This document shows, in pieces, positions 17,774 to 26,851 of a stretch of 64,000 bases of DNA. The translations under genes and the position numbers were made by a program. Origin of the DNA: Pseudolabrys sp. FHR47. GTDB lineage: Bacteria; Pseudomonadota; Alphaproteobacteria; Rhizobiales; Xanthobacteraceae. Every line of letters begins with the position of its first letter. Within the stretch, counting starts at the first letter, position 1. The notes beneath the pieces were generated by a model. It did no database searches. It was not told the origin of the DNA and worked only from the letters and a program-made list of their open reading frames with translations. The stretch spans positions 2,793,001 to 2,857,000 of the forward strand of contig NZ_CP039740.1 in assembly GCF_005153485.1 (NCBI RefSeq), read 5' to 3'.

Positions 17774-18727
17774 ATGATGGATTTGACGATGCCGGTGAAC
17801 CCACGGAAACCTCAACGGAACCGGACCTGGCTCGCCGGCGCGCTGGCCGTCGCGTTCGCCGTTCTGCTCGCACCTAGCCCAACCCGCGCGCAGGTCGTGG
17901 TGGTCGCCAACGGCTCGCCTATTACCGAACTTGATATCGCCCAGCGGAGCAAACTGATCGCCGTCTCGACGCGCAAGACGCCATCGCGCCAGGAGGTCAT
18001 CAACGAGCTGATCGACGATCGGCTCAAGCTCGCCAAGGCGAAATATTATGGACTCGACGCCGGCGACAAGGAAGTCGACGCCGCCTTCGAGAACATGGCC
18101 CAGCGCCAGCGTCTGTCGCCGGCCCAGTTCGGTCAGATGCTCGAGCGCAGCGGCATATCGCCGGCAGCGCTCAAAGCGCGCCTGAAGGCCCAGATCGTGT
18201 GGAGCCAACTGGTGCGCGGCCGCTTCGGCTCGAGCCTGCAGGTCGGCGAAGCCGATGTCGCCAATGCCCTGCGCACATCGAACCAGCAGGAAAGCGTCAC
18301 GGGCTACGTCTACACGCTCTATCCCATCACCGTGATCATTCCTTCCGGAGCGAGCCCGGGCGTTGCCGACGCCAAGCGACGCGAGGCCGAGAACTTGCGC
18401 GGCCGTTTCACGAGCTGCGACTCCGGCATCCGCCTGGCGCGCGCCCTGCGCGACGTCGCCGTGCGCGAGCCCGTGACCCGCAATTCCTCCGATCTTCCCG
18501 AGCAGCTTCGCGAGATGCTGGCGCGGATCGAAATCGGACGCCTGAGCTCGCCGGAGCCGACGCCGCAGGGCTGGCAGATGTTCGCGCTCTGCGGCAAGCG
18601 TGAAAGTGCCGCCGACTCGCCCGCCAAGAAGGAAATGCGCGAAAAAATCTACAACGAGCGCTACGAAGCGGAATCCAAGAAGTTCCTCGAAGACATCCGC
18701 AAGTCGGCGATGATTGAGTACAAATGA
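17774..18727 (+). CDS. SurA N-terminal domain periplasmic chaperone-like protein
   Basis: A 317-residue exported protein; the signal peptide ends near PSPTRAQ (residue 39/40). The SurA N-terminal chaperone pattern follows: VANGSPITELDIAQRSKLI, then RQEVINELIDDRLKLAKAKYYG. Only one weak parvulin-like segment can be traced toward the C-terminus, so it is shorter than the two-PPIase SurA of E. coli (428 residues) and may be chaperone-only. Its place between lptD and pdxA matches the lptD-surA-pdxA-rsmA order of E. coli, supporting a role in outer-membrane protein folding, LptD included. Its stop overlaps the pdxA start as ATGA. Confidence 0.88.
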   Translation: MMDLTMPVNPRKPQRNRTWLAGALAVAFAVLLAPSPTRAQVVVVANGSPITELDIAQRSKLIAVSTRKTPSRQEVINELIDDRLKLAKAKYYGLDAGDKEVDAAFENMAQRQRLSPAQFGQMLERSGISPAALKARLKAQIVWSQLVRGRFGSSLQVGEADVANALRTSNQQESVTGYVYTLYPITVIIPSGASPGVADAKRREAENLRGRFTSCDSGIRLARALRDVAVREPVTRNSSDLPEQLREMLARIEIGRLSSPEPTPQGWQMFALCGKRESAADSPAKKEMREKIYNERYEAESKKFLEDIRKSAMIEYK

Positions 18728-19758
18728 CACCCGGCTCCGGCCTTCCCCTCGCATTGACCCTGGGCGAGCCGGCCGGGATAGGCCCCGAACTCACCCTCGC
18801 CGTCTGGCGCCGCCGTGCCGAATTTCGTGTCCCGCCGTTCTACGTCGTCGGCGATCCCGATCTCTATCGCGACCGCGCGCGCACCCTCGGCCTCGACGTG
18901 CCGGTCAAGGCGATCGTGGCGGCCGACGCCGTCGCGACCTTCGACCATGCGCTGCCGGTAGCGCCGCTCGACGTCAAGGTCAGCGCCGGGCCGGGCAAGC
19001 CGGATGAGAGCAGCGCGCCCGCGGCGATCACATCGATCCGCCGCGCCGTGGCGGATGTCATGGCCGGCCGCGCCGCCGCCTTGGTCACCAATCCCATCGC
19101 CAAGAACGTGCTCTATCGCTCCGGCTTCGCCGAGCCGGGCCACACCGAATTCCTCGCGAGACTCGCGGAGGAGGCTACCGGCCGCGCCGCGCATCCGGTG
19201 ATGCTGCTGTGGTCGCCTGAACTTGCCGTCGTGCCGGTGACCATCCATCTGCCGCTCAAGGATGTTGTCGCTCACCTGAGCAAGGATCTGATCGTCGATA
19301 CCGGCCGCATCGTCGCCCACGATCTGCACGACCGTTTCGGCATCGCCAAACCGCGTCTCGTCGTCGCGGGCCTGAACCCGCATGCCGGCGAGAACGGTTC
19401 GCTCGGCGAAGAAGACCGCGACATTGTCGCACCCGCGGTCGCAGCGCTGCGGGCGGAAGGCATCGATGCCATTGGACCGCTGCCAGCGGACACCATGTTC
19501 CACGCGCGGGCCCGCGCCGGCTATGACGTCGCGCTGTGCATGTATCACGACCAGGCGCTGATCCCGATCAAGACACTCGCTTTCGATCACGGCGTCAACG
19601 TCACCTTGGGTTTGCCATTCGTGCGAACCTCGCCCGACCACGGCACCGCTTTCGACATCGCCGGCACCGGCAAGGCTGATCCGTCGAGCCTCGTTGCGGC
19701 GCTGATCCTCGCGGCGCAGCTATCGGCGCATACACGGCAACTCGTGCCCGCCCAGTAG
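18724..19758 (+). CDS. pdxA: 4-hydroxythreonine-4-phosphate dehydrogenase
   Basis: NAD-dependent oxidation in the DXP-dependent pyridoxal-5'-phosphate pathway. The 344-residue protein begins LALTLGEPAGIGPEL, shows the TNPIAKNVLY segment, the metal-binding His in EPGHTEFLA, and the conserved CMYHDQALIPIKT and FVRTSPDHGTAFDIAG blocks with two more metal-site histidines. Its start overlaps the surA-like stop, and rsmA follows 9 nt after its stop. Confidence 0.97.
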   Translation: MTPGSGLPLALTLGEPAGIGPELTLAVWRRRAEFRVPPFYVVGDPDLYRDRARTLGLDVPVKAIVAADAVATFDHALPVAPLDVKVSAGPGKPDESSAPAAITSIRRAVADVMAGRAAALVTNPIAKNVLYRSGFAEPGHTEFLARLAEEATGRAAHPVMLLWSPELAVVPVTIHLPLKDVVAHLSKDLIVDTGRIVAHDLHDRFGIAKPRLVVAGLNPHAGENGSLGEEDRDIVAPAVAALRAEGIDAIGPLPADTMFHARARAGYDVALCMYHDQALIPIKTLAFDHGVNVTLGLPFVRTSPDHGTAFDIAGTGKADPSSLVAALILAAQLSAHTRQLVPAQ

Positions 19759-19767
19759 GACGCTCCC

Positions 19768-20619
19768 ATGGGCTCGATCGACGATCTGCCCCCGTTGCGC
19801 GATGTGATCCGCAGGCACGAATTGCGGCCGAAGAAATCGCTCGGCCAAAACTTCCTGCACGACCTCAATCTCACCGCACGCATCGCGCGCGCCGCCGAGC
19901 CGCTCGAATCCGTCACCGTTATCGAAGTCGGACCCGGACCGGGCGGCCTCACCCGCGCCTTGTTGTCGCTCGGCGCCCGCCGCGTCGTCGCCATCGAGCG
20001 CGACGAGCGCGCCATCGGCGCACTCCAGGAGATATCGGAGCACTATCCGGGCCGGCTCGAGATCGTGTCGGGCGACGCACTGGAGGCCGACTACAACGCG
20101 CTGGTCGGTCCCGAGCGCAGCCGCATCGTCGCCAACCTGCCCTACAATGTCGGCACGGCGCTGCTCATCCAGTGGCTCACCGCCGAACCGTGGCCGCCGT
20201 TCTACGATCGCATGGTGCTGATGTTTCAGCGCGAGGTCGCCGAACGCATCGTCGCCCGCGTCGGCGACGATGCGTATGGCCGCCTCGCCGTGCTCGCCGG
20301 TTGGCGTTGCGAAGCGAAGATACTATTCGACGTCGCACCGTCGGCCTTCGTGCCACCGCCCAATGTCACCTCGTCGGTGGTACGGCTCGATCCGCGGCCG
20401 GAGCCGCTGCCTTGCGACGCACTCGCCTTGCAGAAAGTAACGGAGGCGGCCTTCGGCCAACGCCGCAAGATGCTGCGCCAGAGCCTCAAGTCGCTGGGTG
20501 TCGATGCCAATGCTCTTCTGGAGGCCGCCGGTATCGAGCCGACACGGCGTGCCGAGGAGATCGACGTGCCGGGCTTCGTCGCATTGGCGCAGGAATATGT
20601 GAAGTTGAAAGGCGCCTAG
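19768..20619 (+). CDS. rsmA: 16S rRNA (adenine1518/1519-N6)-dimethyltransferase
   Basis: Dimethylates two adjacent adenines in the 3' terminal hairpin of 16S rRNA during late 30S assembly. The 283-residue protein has the SAM-binding [16 protein letters not shown] motif and the catalytic NLPYNVGT motif. The N-terminal [11 protein letters not shown] is the classic KsgA/RsmA start. It is the last gene of the lptF-lptG-lptD-surA-pdxA-rsmA run, followed by a palindromic repeat and the convergent gmk. Confidence 0.97.
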   Translation: MGSIDDLPPLRDVIRRHELRPKKSLGQNFLHDLNLTARIARAAEPLESVTVIEVGPGPGGLTRALLSLGARRVVAIERDERAIGALQEISEHYPGRLEIVSGDALEADYNALVGPERSRIVANLPYNVGTALLIQWLTAEPWPPFYDRMVLMFQREVAERIVARVGDDAYGRLAVLAGWRCEAKILFDVAPSAFVPPPNVTSSVVRLDPRPEPLPCDALALQKVTEAAFGQRRKMLRQSLKSLGVDANALLEAAGIEPTRRAEEIDVPGFVALAQEYVKLKGA

Positions 20620-20623
20620 TTTT

Positions 20624-20696
20624 GTCATCGTCCGCGAAGGCGGACAATCCAGCGCTTGTTCAACTTGCTGGATCACCCGCTTTCGCGGGTGATGAC
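20624..20696. repeat. Dispersed palindromic repeat, family 2, copy 1
   Basis: Begins GTCATCGTCCGCGAAGGCGG and ends CGCTTTCGCGGGTGATGAC, with inner AATCCAGC and GCTGGAT halves forming a larger inverted structure. It starts 4 nt after the rsmA stop and lies between convergent rsmA and gmk. It resembles the element at 42966-43063 in its GTCAT...ATGAC ends and CCGCTTTCGCGG core. Confidence 0.75.
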
Positions 20697-20711
20697 GTCA
20701 GGCCTCGTTAG

Positions 20712-21383
20712 CTACGGCGTCAGGCTCTTCAACTCCGCCAGCAGCTTGCCGACAAAGTCACTGAGATTCGGCATCTTGACGCGCTTGAGCCGCTCCGCGG
20801 TCAGGATGGCGCGAAGCCGCGCGAAGCTCTTGTCGAGGTCGCGGTTGACCAGGATGTAGTCGTATTCGTTCCAGTGCTGGAATTCTTCCGCCGCATTGCG
20901 CAGCCGCTGCGCGATCACCGCCTCGCTGTCCTCGGCGCGGCGCACCAGGCGCGACTTGAGTTCCTGCGCTGTTGGCGGCAGCACGAATACGGTGACGACG
21001 TCGTCGCGCATCTTGTCGAGCAACTGCCGCGTGCCCTGCCAGTCGATGTCGAACAAGACGTCACGGCCTTCGGCCAGCGCCCGCTCCACCGGCTCGCGCG
21101 GCGTGCCGTAGAAATTGCCGTGCACCTCGGCCCATTCAAGCAGCTCGCCCGCGTCGCGCATCACTTCGAACTGGCGCTTGGTCTTGAAGAAATAATGCAC
21201 GCCCTCGATTTCGCTCGGCCGCTTCGCGCGCGTCGTCGCCGACACCGACAAAGCGAGCTTGCCGGGATAGTCGATGTTTTCCTGCTCCAGCAGGTTGCGG
21301 GTCAGCGTCGTCTTGCCGGCGCCGGATGGCGACGACAGCACCAGCATGATGCCACGGCGTGTGATGTCGGCTTCGTCGTTCAT
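20712..21383 (-). CDS. gmk: Guanylate kinase
   Basis: Phosphorylates GMP to GDP. The 223-residue protein has the P-loop [10 protein letters not shown] (about 17-26), the GMP-binding [19 protein letters not shown] region, and [11 protein letters not shown]. It starts 7 nt after the YicC-like stop, so the two are one transcript, as in many alphaproteobacteria. C-terminus ends [10 protein letters not shown]. Confidence 0.97.
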   Translation of the reverse strand: MNDEADITRRGIMLVLSSPSGAGKTTLTRNLLEQENIDYPGKLALSVSATTRAKRPSEIEGVHYFFKTKRQFEVMRDAGELLEWAEVHGNFYGTPREPVERALAEGRDVLFDIDWQGTRQLLDKMRDDVVTVFVLPPTAQELKSRLVRRAEDSEAVIAQRLRNAAEEFQHWNEYDYILVNRDLDKSFARLRAILTAERLKRVKMPNLSDFVGKLLAELKSLTP

Positions 21384-21390
21384 TCAAATT

Positions 21391-22281
21391 CTATTCTAAG
21401 TTCTGCACCTGCTCGCGAAATTGTTCGACGACCGTCTTGAGCTCGAGCCCGATATTGGCGAGTTCGACGTCGTTCGCCTTGGCGGTCAGCGTATTCGATT
21501 CGCGGTTGAGTTCCTGTGCCAGAAAATCGAGGCGGCGGCCGATCGGACCACCCTCCGCGATCAACTTGCGCACCTGCGTGCCATGCGAAGCCAGCCGGTC
21601 GAGCTCCTCGCGAATGTCGGCCTTGCTGGCGAGTAGGATCGCCTCCTGATAAAGCCGGTCGTTGTCGAAACGCTGCGAAGCCTCGATCAGGTTCGCCACC
21701 TGCTCGGCGAGCCGGGCCTTGATCGCTTCCGGCTTGCGCCCCGGCGCAGCCTCGGCGCGGGCGGAAAGCGCGGCAATCTCGTCGAGCCGTGCGGTCAGAA
21801 CTTTGCCCAGCGTGGCGCCTTCCGCGCGGCGCATCGCCACCAGCTCGGCGAGCGTCTTGGTGAAGCCAGCAATGACCACCTGCTCCGCTGCCTGCCTTGC
21901 CTCGGGCGTATCATCGTCCTCGGTGATTTCGATGACGCCCTTGAGCGCGAGGATGCCGTCCAGCGTCGGCCGTCCGGCGCCGACGACGCGATTGTCGATC
22001 TGGTCGAGGGTGGCGATGATCGCCGCCAGGACCGGCTCGTTGATCTTAACCTTCGGCGCTGTGCCTTTGCGCTCGACGGTGAGATTGCCGTACACGGTGC
22101 CGCGCGCCAGCGCATCGGTGGCCGCCTTGCGCGCCACGACCTCGACGGCGTCCCAGCCCGGCGGCACGCGCAGACGCACGTCGAGCCCCTTCGCGTTGAC
22201 CGACTTGATCTCCCAATTCCAGACATAGGCGCCGGCGGCGCCTTGGCCGCGGGCAAATCCGGTCATGCTCGACAAGGTCAT
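21391..22281 (-). CDS. YicC/YloC family protein (endoribonuclease-type stress protein)
   Basis: A 296-residue cytoplasmic protein. The N-terminus MTLSSMTGFARG and the C-terminal block DFLAQELNRESNTLTAKAND with VELKTVVEQFREQVQN are diagnostic of the YicC family; the GGPIGRRLDFL motif is visible. E. coli YicC is reported as an endoribonuclease acting on small RNA, but activity here is only inferred from family. It sits directly upstream of gmk (7-nt gap) and downstream of mltG (about 110 bp). Confidence 0.93.
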   Translation of the reverse strand: MTLSSMTGFARGQGAAGAYVWNWEIKSVNAKGLDVRLRVPPGWDAVEVVARKAATDALARGTVYGNLTVERKGTAPKVKINEPVLAAIIATLDQIDNRVVGAGRPTLDGILALKGVIEITEDDDTPEARQAAEQVVIAGFTKTLAELVAMRRAEGATLGKVLTARLDEIAALSARAEAAPGRKPEAIKARLAEQVANLIEASQRFDNDRLYQEAILLASKADIREELDRLASHGTQVRKLIAEGGPIGRRLDFLAQELNRESNTLTAKANDVELANIGLELKTVVEQFREQVQNLE

Positions 22282-22392
22282 TGAAGGTAACTCACGTGCT
22301 GTTCAGAGGAAAAACCGGCGCGACCATATAGCGTTTTCCACCGGCGTGGAAACGCCGTCGGGCCATAAACACAGAACAAGGAAACCGCCCCG

Positions 22393-23652
22393 TTACCGCC
22401 GCAGGTTCGCTTTCGGCTTCGGCTCCGGGGCCGGAGCGGCTACCGGTGCTTCCGGCGCAGCGGCGGGCGCCGCCGGTGCCGCACCATTGCCGCGCTCGAT
22501 GGCACGTAGCTTGGCGACGGCCTTCTGATGCTCGGCGTAACTGTCCGAGAAGGTGTGACCGCCGGTGCCATCGGCGACGAAGAACAATTCCTTGGTGCGC
22601 GCCGGATTGGCGGTGGCTTCCAGCGAAGCACGGCCCGGATTGGCGATCGGCCCTGGCGGCAGGCCTTCGATCGTATAGGTGTTGTAGGGCGTGTGCTGCT
22701 CGATCTCGCTCTTCATGATCGGCCGGCCGAGCACGCCCTTGCCGCCGATCAAACCGTAGATGATAGTCGGATCGGATTGCAGCTTCATCTTCGCCTTGAG
22801 GCGGTTGACGAAGACGGCAGCGACGCGCGTACGCTCGTCGTCGCGACCGGTTTCCTTTTCGACGATCGACGCGAGAGTCACGAGCTGTTCCGGTGTCTGG
22901 ATCTGCGCTGGCAGATCGGGCGAACGCCGTGCCCAGACTTCCTGGAGCACGCGCTTCTGCGATTGTTGCATGCGCTGCAGAATCTGCTCGCGCGACATGC
23001 CGCGCGTGAACTTGTAGGTCTCGGGAAGCAGCGTGCCTTCGCGCGGAATTTCCTTGATCTGCCCGGACAGCGCCTCGGTTTCGAGCAAGCGCTGCACGAT
23101 CTGTTCGGAGGTCAGCCCCTCGGCCACGGTGAAGCTGTGCTGCACCACCTTGCCTTCGCTCAAGGTCTCGACCACGTCCGACAGGCTTGCCTGCTTGGCG
23201 AACTTGTATTCGCCGTGCTTCAGCGTCAGGCCGCGCGCCTTCAGGACGGCAACGCCACCGATGAAGACGTAAGGCTGATCAATCACGCCCTCACGCTTGA
23301 GGAGATCGGAAATGTCGCTGACGCCATAACCCTGCGGGATGTTGACGATCTTGTCCTCGGCGAGCGGACCGGGCGCATCGAACCGCTGCTTGCCGACATA
23401 GAGCGCGGCGCCAGCGGCGAGCGAGATGAGCACGAGCAGCGTGAAGATGGCATTGCCGAACACCACCATCGGATGACGGACACGGGCCGAATGACGCCGC
23501 GGCGCGGGCACCATTTCCGGCTCGAGCGCGACGCGCGGCGAGCGCGGCAGCTTGTTAGCAGACGGCGGCGGCACCGCGCTGGCGGTGCTGCGCGCGGCCG
23601 AACCAGGGCGCATGCCCGGCTGACGGTCCTGGTCTGGTGGAAGATTGGCCAA
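22393..23652 (-). CDS. mltG: Endolytic transglycosylase MltG
   Basis: Inner-membrane lytic transglycosylase that cuts nascent glycan strands and so sets their length. The 419-residue protein has a Pro/Arg-rich cytoplasmic N-terminus, one membrane helix (about 62-86), a LysM-like segment near NIPQGYGVSDISDLLKREGV and the YceG catalytic domain; the catalytic Glu is likely E265 in ASIVEKETG. C-terminal A/P-rich tail of about 40 residues. The start at 23652 is TTG; an ATG at 23613 would remove 13 non-conserved residues and is a fair alternative. It follows fabF, a frequent arrangement in this clade. Confidence 0.94.
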   Translation of the reverse strand: MANLPPDQDRQPGMRPGSAARSTASAVPPPSANKLPRSPRVALEPEMVPAPRRHSARVRHPMVVFGNAIFTLLVLISLAAGAALYVGKQRFDAPGPLAEDKIVNIPQGYGVSDISDLLKREGVIDQPYVFIGGVAVLKARGLTLKHGEYKFAKQASLSDVVETLSEGKVVQHSFTVAEGLTSEQIVQRLLETEALSGQIKEIPREGTLLPETYKFTRGMSREQILQRMQQSQKRVLQEVWARRSPDLPAQIQTPEQLVTLASIVEKETGRDDERTRVAAVFVNRLKAKMKLQSDPTIIYGLIGGKGVLGRPIMKSEIEQHTPYNTYTIEGLPPGPIANPGRASLEATANPARTKELFFVADGTGGHTFSDSYAEHQKAVAKLRAIERGNGAAPAAPAAAPEAPVAAPAPEPKPKANLRR

Positions 23653-23670
23653 ACGTCCGCTCTCGCTTTC

Positions 23671-23777
23671 CTAGAGCCTTTCCGGCTTTGATAGAATCAA
23701 AGCCGGGGCTCTAGCTTTTTGTTTTGACGCGTTTTCTTCACGCGAACCGGTTTCCACTTCGCTCGAAAACGCTCTAG
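23671..23777 (-). repeat. Bipartite CTAGAGC element, copy A
   Basis: A 107-bp element that begins CTAGAGC and ends GCTCTAG. It joins an imperfect long hairpin (CCGGCTTTGAT/ATCAAAGCCGG with a TTT bulge on one side) to a conserved tail containing CGCGTTTTCTTCACGCGAAC and CCACTTCGCTCGAAAACG. Copy B at 44461-44561 carries the same parts in the opposite orientation. Copy A lies just upstream of mltG. Confidence 0.85.
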
Positions 23778-24061
23778 CTCTTCAGGCTTCGCGACTGGCT
23801 TAACCCGACTTTCGATTCGCGCCTCTGACAGATCTGCTGGGCATCGGCGCGGCGCGGTCGCGTTCCGAGGCCGCGGCACGAAAACAAAAGCAGATTGCGC
23901 AGGTTAGAAAGAAATGTGGCGAAAGCGCGAGGCCGCGCTGCCCGATCTCCAATGCCGCAGCGCATGGCCCCTTCCGCCATCGCGTCCGGCAGAGTTCCCC
24001 TCTCCTCCGTCCCCCAAGGCCAACGTCCGCGGCAAGGTTAGCGCAGCGGCTGCACGGTACG
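23778..24061. other. Intergenic sequence between the bipartite repeat and fabF
   Basis: With the repeat, this makes a 409-bp gene-free gap between mltG and fabF. A 60-codon open frame on the minus strand reads through the repeat and into this sequence but has no family-like content. I see no promoter, terminator or RNA that I can support; the mltG promoter could be here. Confidence 0.5.
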
Positions 24062-25327
24062 CTAGCCGTTATAGCGGCTGAAGATCAGCGAGGCGTTGGT
24101 GCCGCCGAAACCGAACGAGTTCGACAAAGCCACATCCACATCACGCTCGCGGGCTTTGTGCGGCACCAGGTCGATCGGCGTCTCCACCGACGGATTGTCG
24201 AGATTGATGGTCGGCGGCACGACCTTGTCGCGGATGGCGAGAATCGAGAAGATCGCCTCGACCGCACCGGCGGCCCCTAACAGATGGCCGATGCACGACT
24301 TGGTCGACGACATCGAAATATGCCCGGCATCGTTGCCGACCAGGCGCTGCACAGCGCCAAGTTCGATCTCGTCGCCGAGCGGCGTCGAGGTTCCGTGGGC
24401 GTTGATGTAGTCGATGTCACCCGGCGACAGCCCGGCGCGCTTGAGCGCCATCTTCATGCAGCGATAGGCGCCGTCGCCGTCCGGTGTCGGCGCAGTGATA
24501 TGATACGCGTCGCCCGACATACCGTAGCCGACGAGCTCGCCGTAAATCTTGGCGCCGCGCGCCTTGGCGTGTTCGAGTTCTTCCAGCACCACGGTGCCGG
24601 CGCCCTCGCCCATGACGAAGCCGTCACGCGCCTTGTCGTAGGGACGTGAGGCGCGGGTCGGCTCCTCGTTGAAGGCGGTCGACAGCGCACGCAGCGCGGC
24701 AAAGCCGGCCAGCGACATTCTGTTCACCGGCGATTCAGCGCCGCCCGCCACCATCACGTCGGCGTCGCCAAGCGCGATCATGCGCCCCGCATCGCCGATG
24801 GCATGCGCGCCGGTCGAACAGGCGGTGACCACCGCGTGGTTCGGCCCCTTGAGGCCGTGTTCGATCGAGACGAAGCCGGAGGCGAGATTGATGATGCGAC
24901 CGGGAATGAAAAATGGCGAGACGCGGCGCGGCCCCTTCTCGTGCAGGATGACGGCGGTCTCGGCGATGCCTTCGACGCCGCCGATACCGGAGCCGATCAA
25001 TACGCCGGTGGCGCACTTCTCGTCCTCGGTCTTGGGATGCCAGCCGGCGTCGTTGAGCGCCTGGGTCGCCGCGCACATCGCATAGACGATGAACGGATCG
25101 ACCTTGCGCTGCTCCTTCGGCTCCATCCACTGGTCTGGATTGTAGGTGCCGTTCGAGCCGTCGCCGCGCGGAATCATGCAGGCGACCCTGGCGGCGATAT
25201 CGGAAACCTCGAAGGTGTCGACCTTCTTCGCCCCGCTCTCGCCCTTCAACAGACGCGACCAAGTCGGCTCAACGCCGCACCCCAGCGGCGTCAGCATTCC
25301 CATTCCGGTGACGACAACTCGTCTCAT
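24062..25327 (-). CDS. fabF: Beta-ketoacyl-ACP synthase II
   Basis: Condensing enzyme of fatty-acid elongation (malonyl-ACP plus acyl-ACP). The 421-residue protein has the catalytic triad C170 (TACSTGAHAIG), H311 (NAHGTSTPLGD) and H348 (SCIGHLLGAAG), plus K343. ATG 25327 is chosen because GGAG lies upstream and MRRVVVTGMG is the standard FabF start; a 10-residue extension from 25357 is not conserved. It follows acpP by about 210 bp and precedes mltG. Confidence 0.97.
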   Translation of the reverse strand: MRRVVVTGMGMLTPLGCGVEPTWSRLLKGESGAKKVDTFEVSDIAARVACMIPRGDGSNGTYNPDQWMEPKEQRKVDPFIVYAMCAATQALNDAGWHPKTEDEKCATGVLIGSGIGGVEGIAETAVILHEKGPRRVSPFFIPGRIINLASGFVSIEHGLKGPNHAVVTACSTGAHAIGDAGRMIALGDADVMVAGGAESPVNRMSLAGFAALRALSTAFNEEPTRASRPYDKARDGFVMGEGAGTVVLEELEHAKARGAKIYGELVGYGMSGDAYHITAPTPDGDGAYRCMKMALKRAGLSPGDIDYINAHGTSTPLGDEIELGAVQRLVGNDAGHISMSSTKSCIGHLLGAAGAVEAIFSILAIRDKVVPPTINLDNPSVETPIDLVPHKARERDVDVALSNSFGFGGTNASLIFSRYNG

Positions 25328-25536
25328 ACCCGGCTCCGTGCAATATCGCTGACGCACGCAACCGCAACGGCCATCGCCATGCGCCGGTGCGCGGCGCTGC
25401 GGATACAGCCTGCCCGCTCACGGCCCGGATGGCGACCGCCTGGACGATCCGGACATCCGATGCCGTTATGCAGCAAGACAGCGCCCGGCCAGCCGATGCT
25501 CGGAAAGCCGATGCGCGTCAGCTCGCTCCGCAGCGT

Positions 25537-25776
25537 TCAGCTCTTGGCGTTCTTTTCGAGGAATTTGACGGCGTCGCCGACGGTGAGAATCGTCTCGGCG
25601 GCATCGTCAGGAATCTCGCAGCCGAACTCTTCCTCGAAGGCCATCACGAGCTCGACAGTGTCGAGACTGTCGGCGCCAAGATCATCGATAAAGCTTGCCC
25701 CTTCGGTCACCTTGTCGGGCTCGACGCCCAGGTGCTCAACGACGATCTTCTTCACCCGCTCGGCAACGTCACTCAT
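25537..25776 (-). CDS. acpP: Acyl carrier protein
   Basis: A 79-residue acidic four-helix protein carrying the 4'-phosphopantetheine arm on S37 of the GADSLD motif. It ferries acyl chains for fabD, fabG and fabF, which flank it. The start ATG at 25776 gives the canonical [16 protein letters not shown]; a longer open frame to 25875 is plainly upstream sequence. High expression is expected, but I could not fix its promoter. Confidence 0.98.
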   Translation of the reverse strand: MSDVAERVKKIVVEHLGVEPDKVTEGASFIDDLGADSLDTVELVMAFEEEFGCEIPDDAAETILTVGDAVKFLEKNAKS

Positions 25777-26113
25777 CGGTCCAACCTCGTGCTTCATTAG
25801 AATTGGCTGTGCCCCGGTCGGTTCACAGCCATCGCGCTTCGGCCTCGTCGTGGTGACACTCGTCGTTGCTGACACTGACGTCTACGGCGCCGGATCGCGG
25901 GATCATCTGGCACCGATTTTCGGTGCATCAAGACTTCCGCCATCGGCCGCCCCAGCCGGGCCGAAATTCGGTTACCACACTTCAAATGCGTTGACCAGCA
26001 GCCCCAGTCTATTCGTTAGAGGGCTGAAAAGCCACGCAAATTCACCTCTTGTCGCTATGCTATCGGTATTGCTCTGCACACACCGCCGCCCCCGGCGAAC
26101 GGCGCGCTGCCGC
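25777..26113. other. 337-bp gap between fabG and acpP
   Basis: Gene-free on both strands as far as I can support. It should hold the acpP promoter on the minus strand. A 7-bp inverted repeat with a 3-nt loop (GCACCGA/TCGGTGC) is at 25910-25926. No T-run follows it on either strand that would make it a clear terminator. Confidence 0.5.
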
Positions 26114-26851
26114 CTAGAACATGGCCATGCCGCCATTCACATGAATGGTCTGGCCGGTCACATAGGCCGCTTCGTCGGAGGCCAGATAGACTGCCGCCGC
26201 GGCCACGTCCAGCGGCGTGCCGAGTTTCCCCGCAGGAACCTTGGACAAGATCGTTTCGCGCTGCTTGTCGTTGAGCTTGTCGGTCATCGCCGAGGTGATA
26301 ATGCCCGGCGCGATGCAGTTCGCCGTGACGTTGCGCTTGGCATATTCGGCGGCGACCGACTTCATCATGCCGACCATGCCGGCCTTGGAGGCGGTGTAAT
26401 TGCCCTGCCCCGGATTGCCGGTGAAGCCGACCACCGACGAGATACCGACGATACGACCGTAACGCCGGCGCATCATGCGCGACACCGCGGCACGGGTCAG
26501 ACGGAACGTCGCCGTGAGGTTGACGGCGATGACCTTGTCCCAGTCTTCGTCTTTAAGCTGAACGAACAGGTTGTCCTTGTTGACGCCAGCGTTCGCCACA
26601 AGGATGTCGAGCTTCTCCATCCTCTCTTCGGCGGCCGGCACCAGCGCCTCGACCTGCTCCATGTTGGACAGATCGCAGGGCAGCACATGAACGCGGCTGC
26701 CGAGATCGCCGGCCAGCTTGTCGAGAACTTCCTGACGCGTGCCGGAGATGGCGACAGTGGCGCCCTGCGCATGCATCGCACGCGCAATGGCTTCGCCGAT
26801 GGCGCCGGTCGCGCCGGTGACCAGCGCGGTTTTTCCGTTGAGACTAAACAT
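26114..26851 (-). CDS. fabG: 3-oxoacyl-ACP reductase
   Basis: NADPH-dependent reduction of 3-ketoacyl-ACP. The 245-residue short-chain dehydrogenase has the cofactor loop TGATGAIG (12-19), NAG at about 87-89, and the catalytic S139, Y152 and K156 (YTASK). The C-terminus VTGQTIHVNGGMAMF is FabG-like. Its ATG overlaps the fabD stop by one nucleotide (TGATG), so the two are translationally coupled. Confidence 0.97.
   Translation of the reverse strand: MFSLNGKTALVTGATGAIGEAIARAMHAQGATVAISGTRQEVLDKLAGDLGSRVHVLPCDLSNMEQVEALVPAAEERMEKLDILVANAGVNKDNLFVQLKDEDWDKVIAVNLTATFRLTRAAVSRMMRRRYGRIVGISSVVGFTGNPGQGNYTASKAGMVGMMKSVAAEYAKRNVTANCIAPGIITSAMTDKLNDKQRETILSKVPAGKLGTPLDVAAAAVYLASDEAAYVTGQTIHVNGGMAMF

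Noticed and set aside
23697..23879. A 60-codon minus-strand frame through the bipartite repeat
   Set aside because: Most of its length is repeat sequence read as codons; similar frames would appear at every copy.
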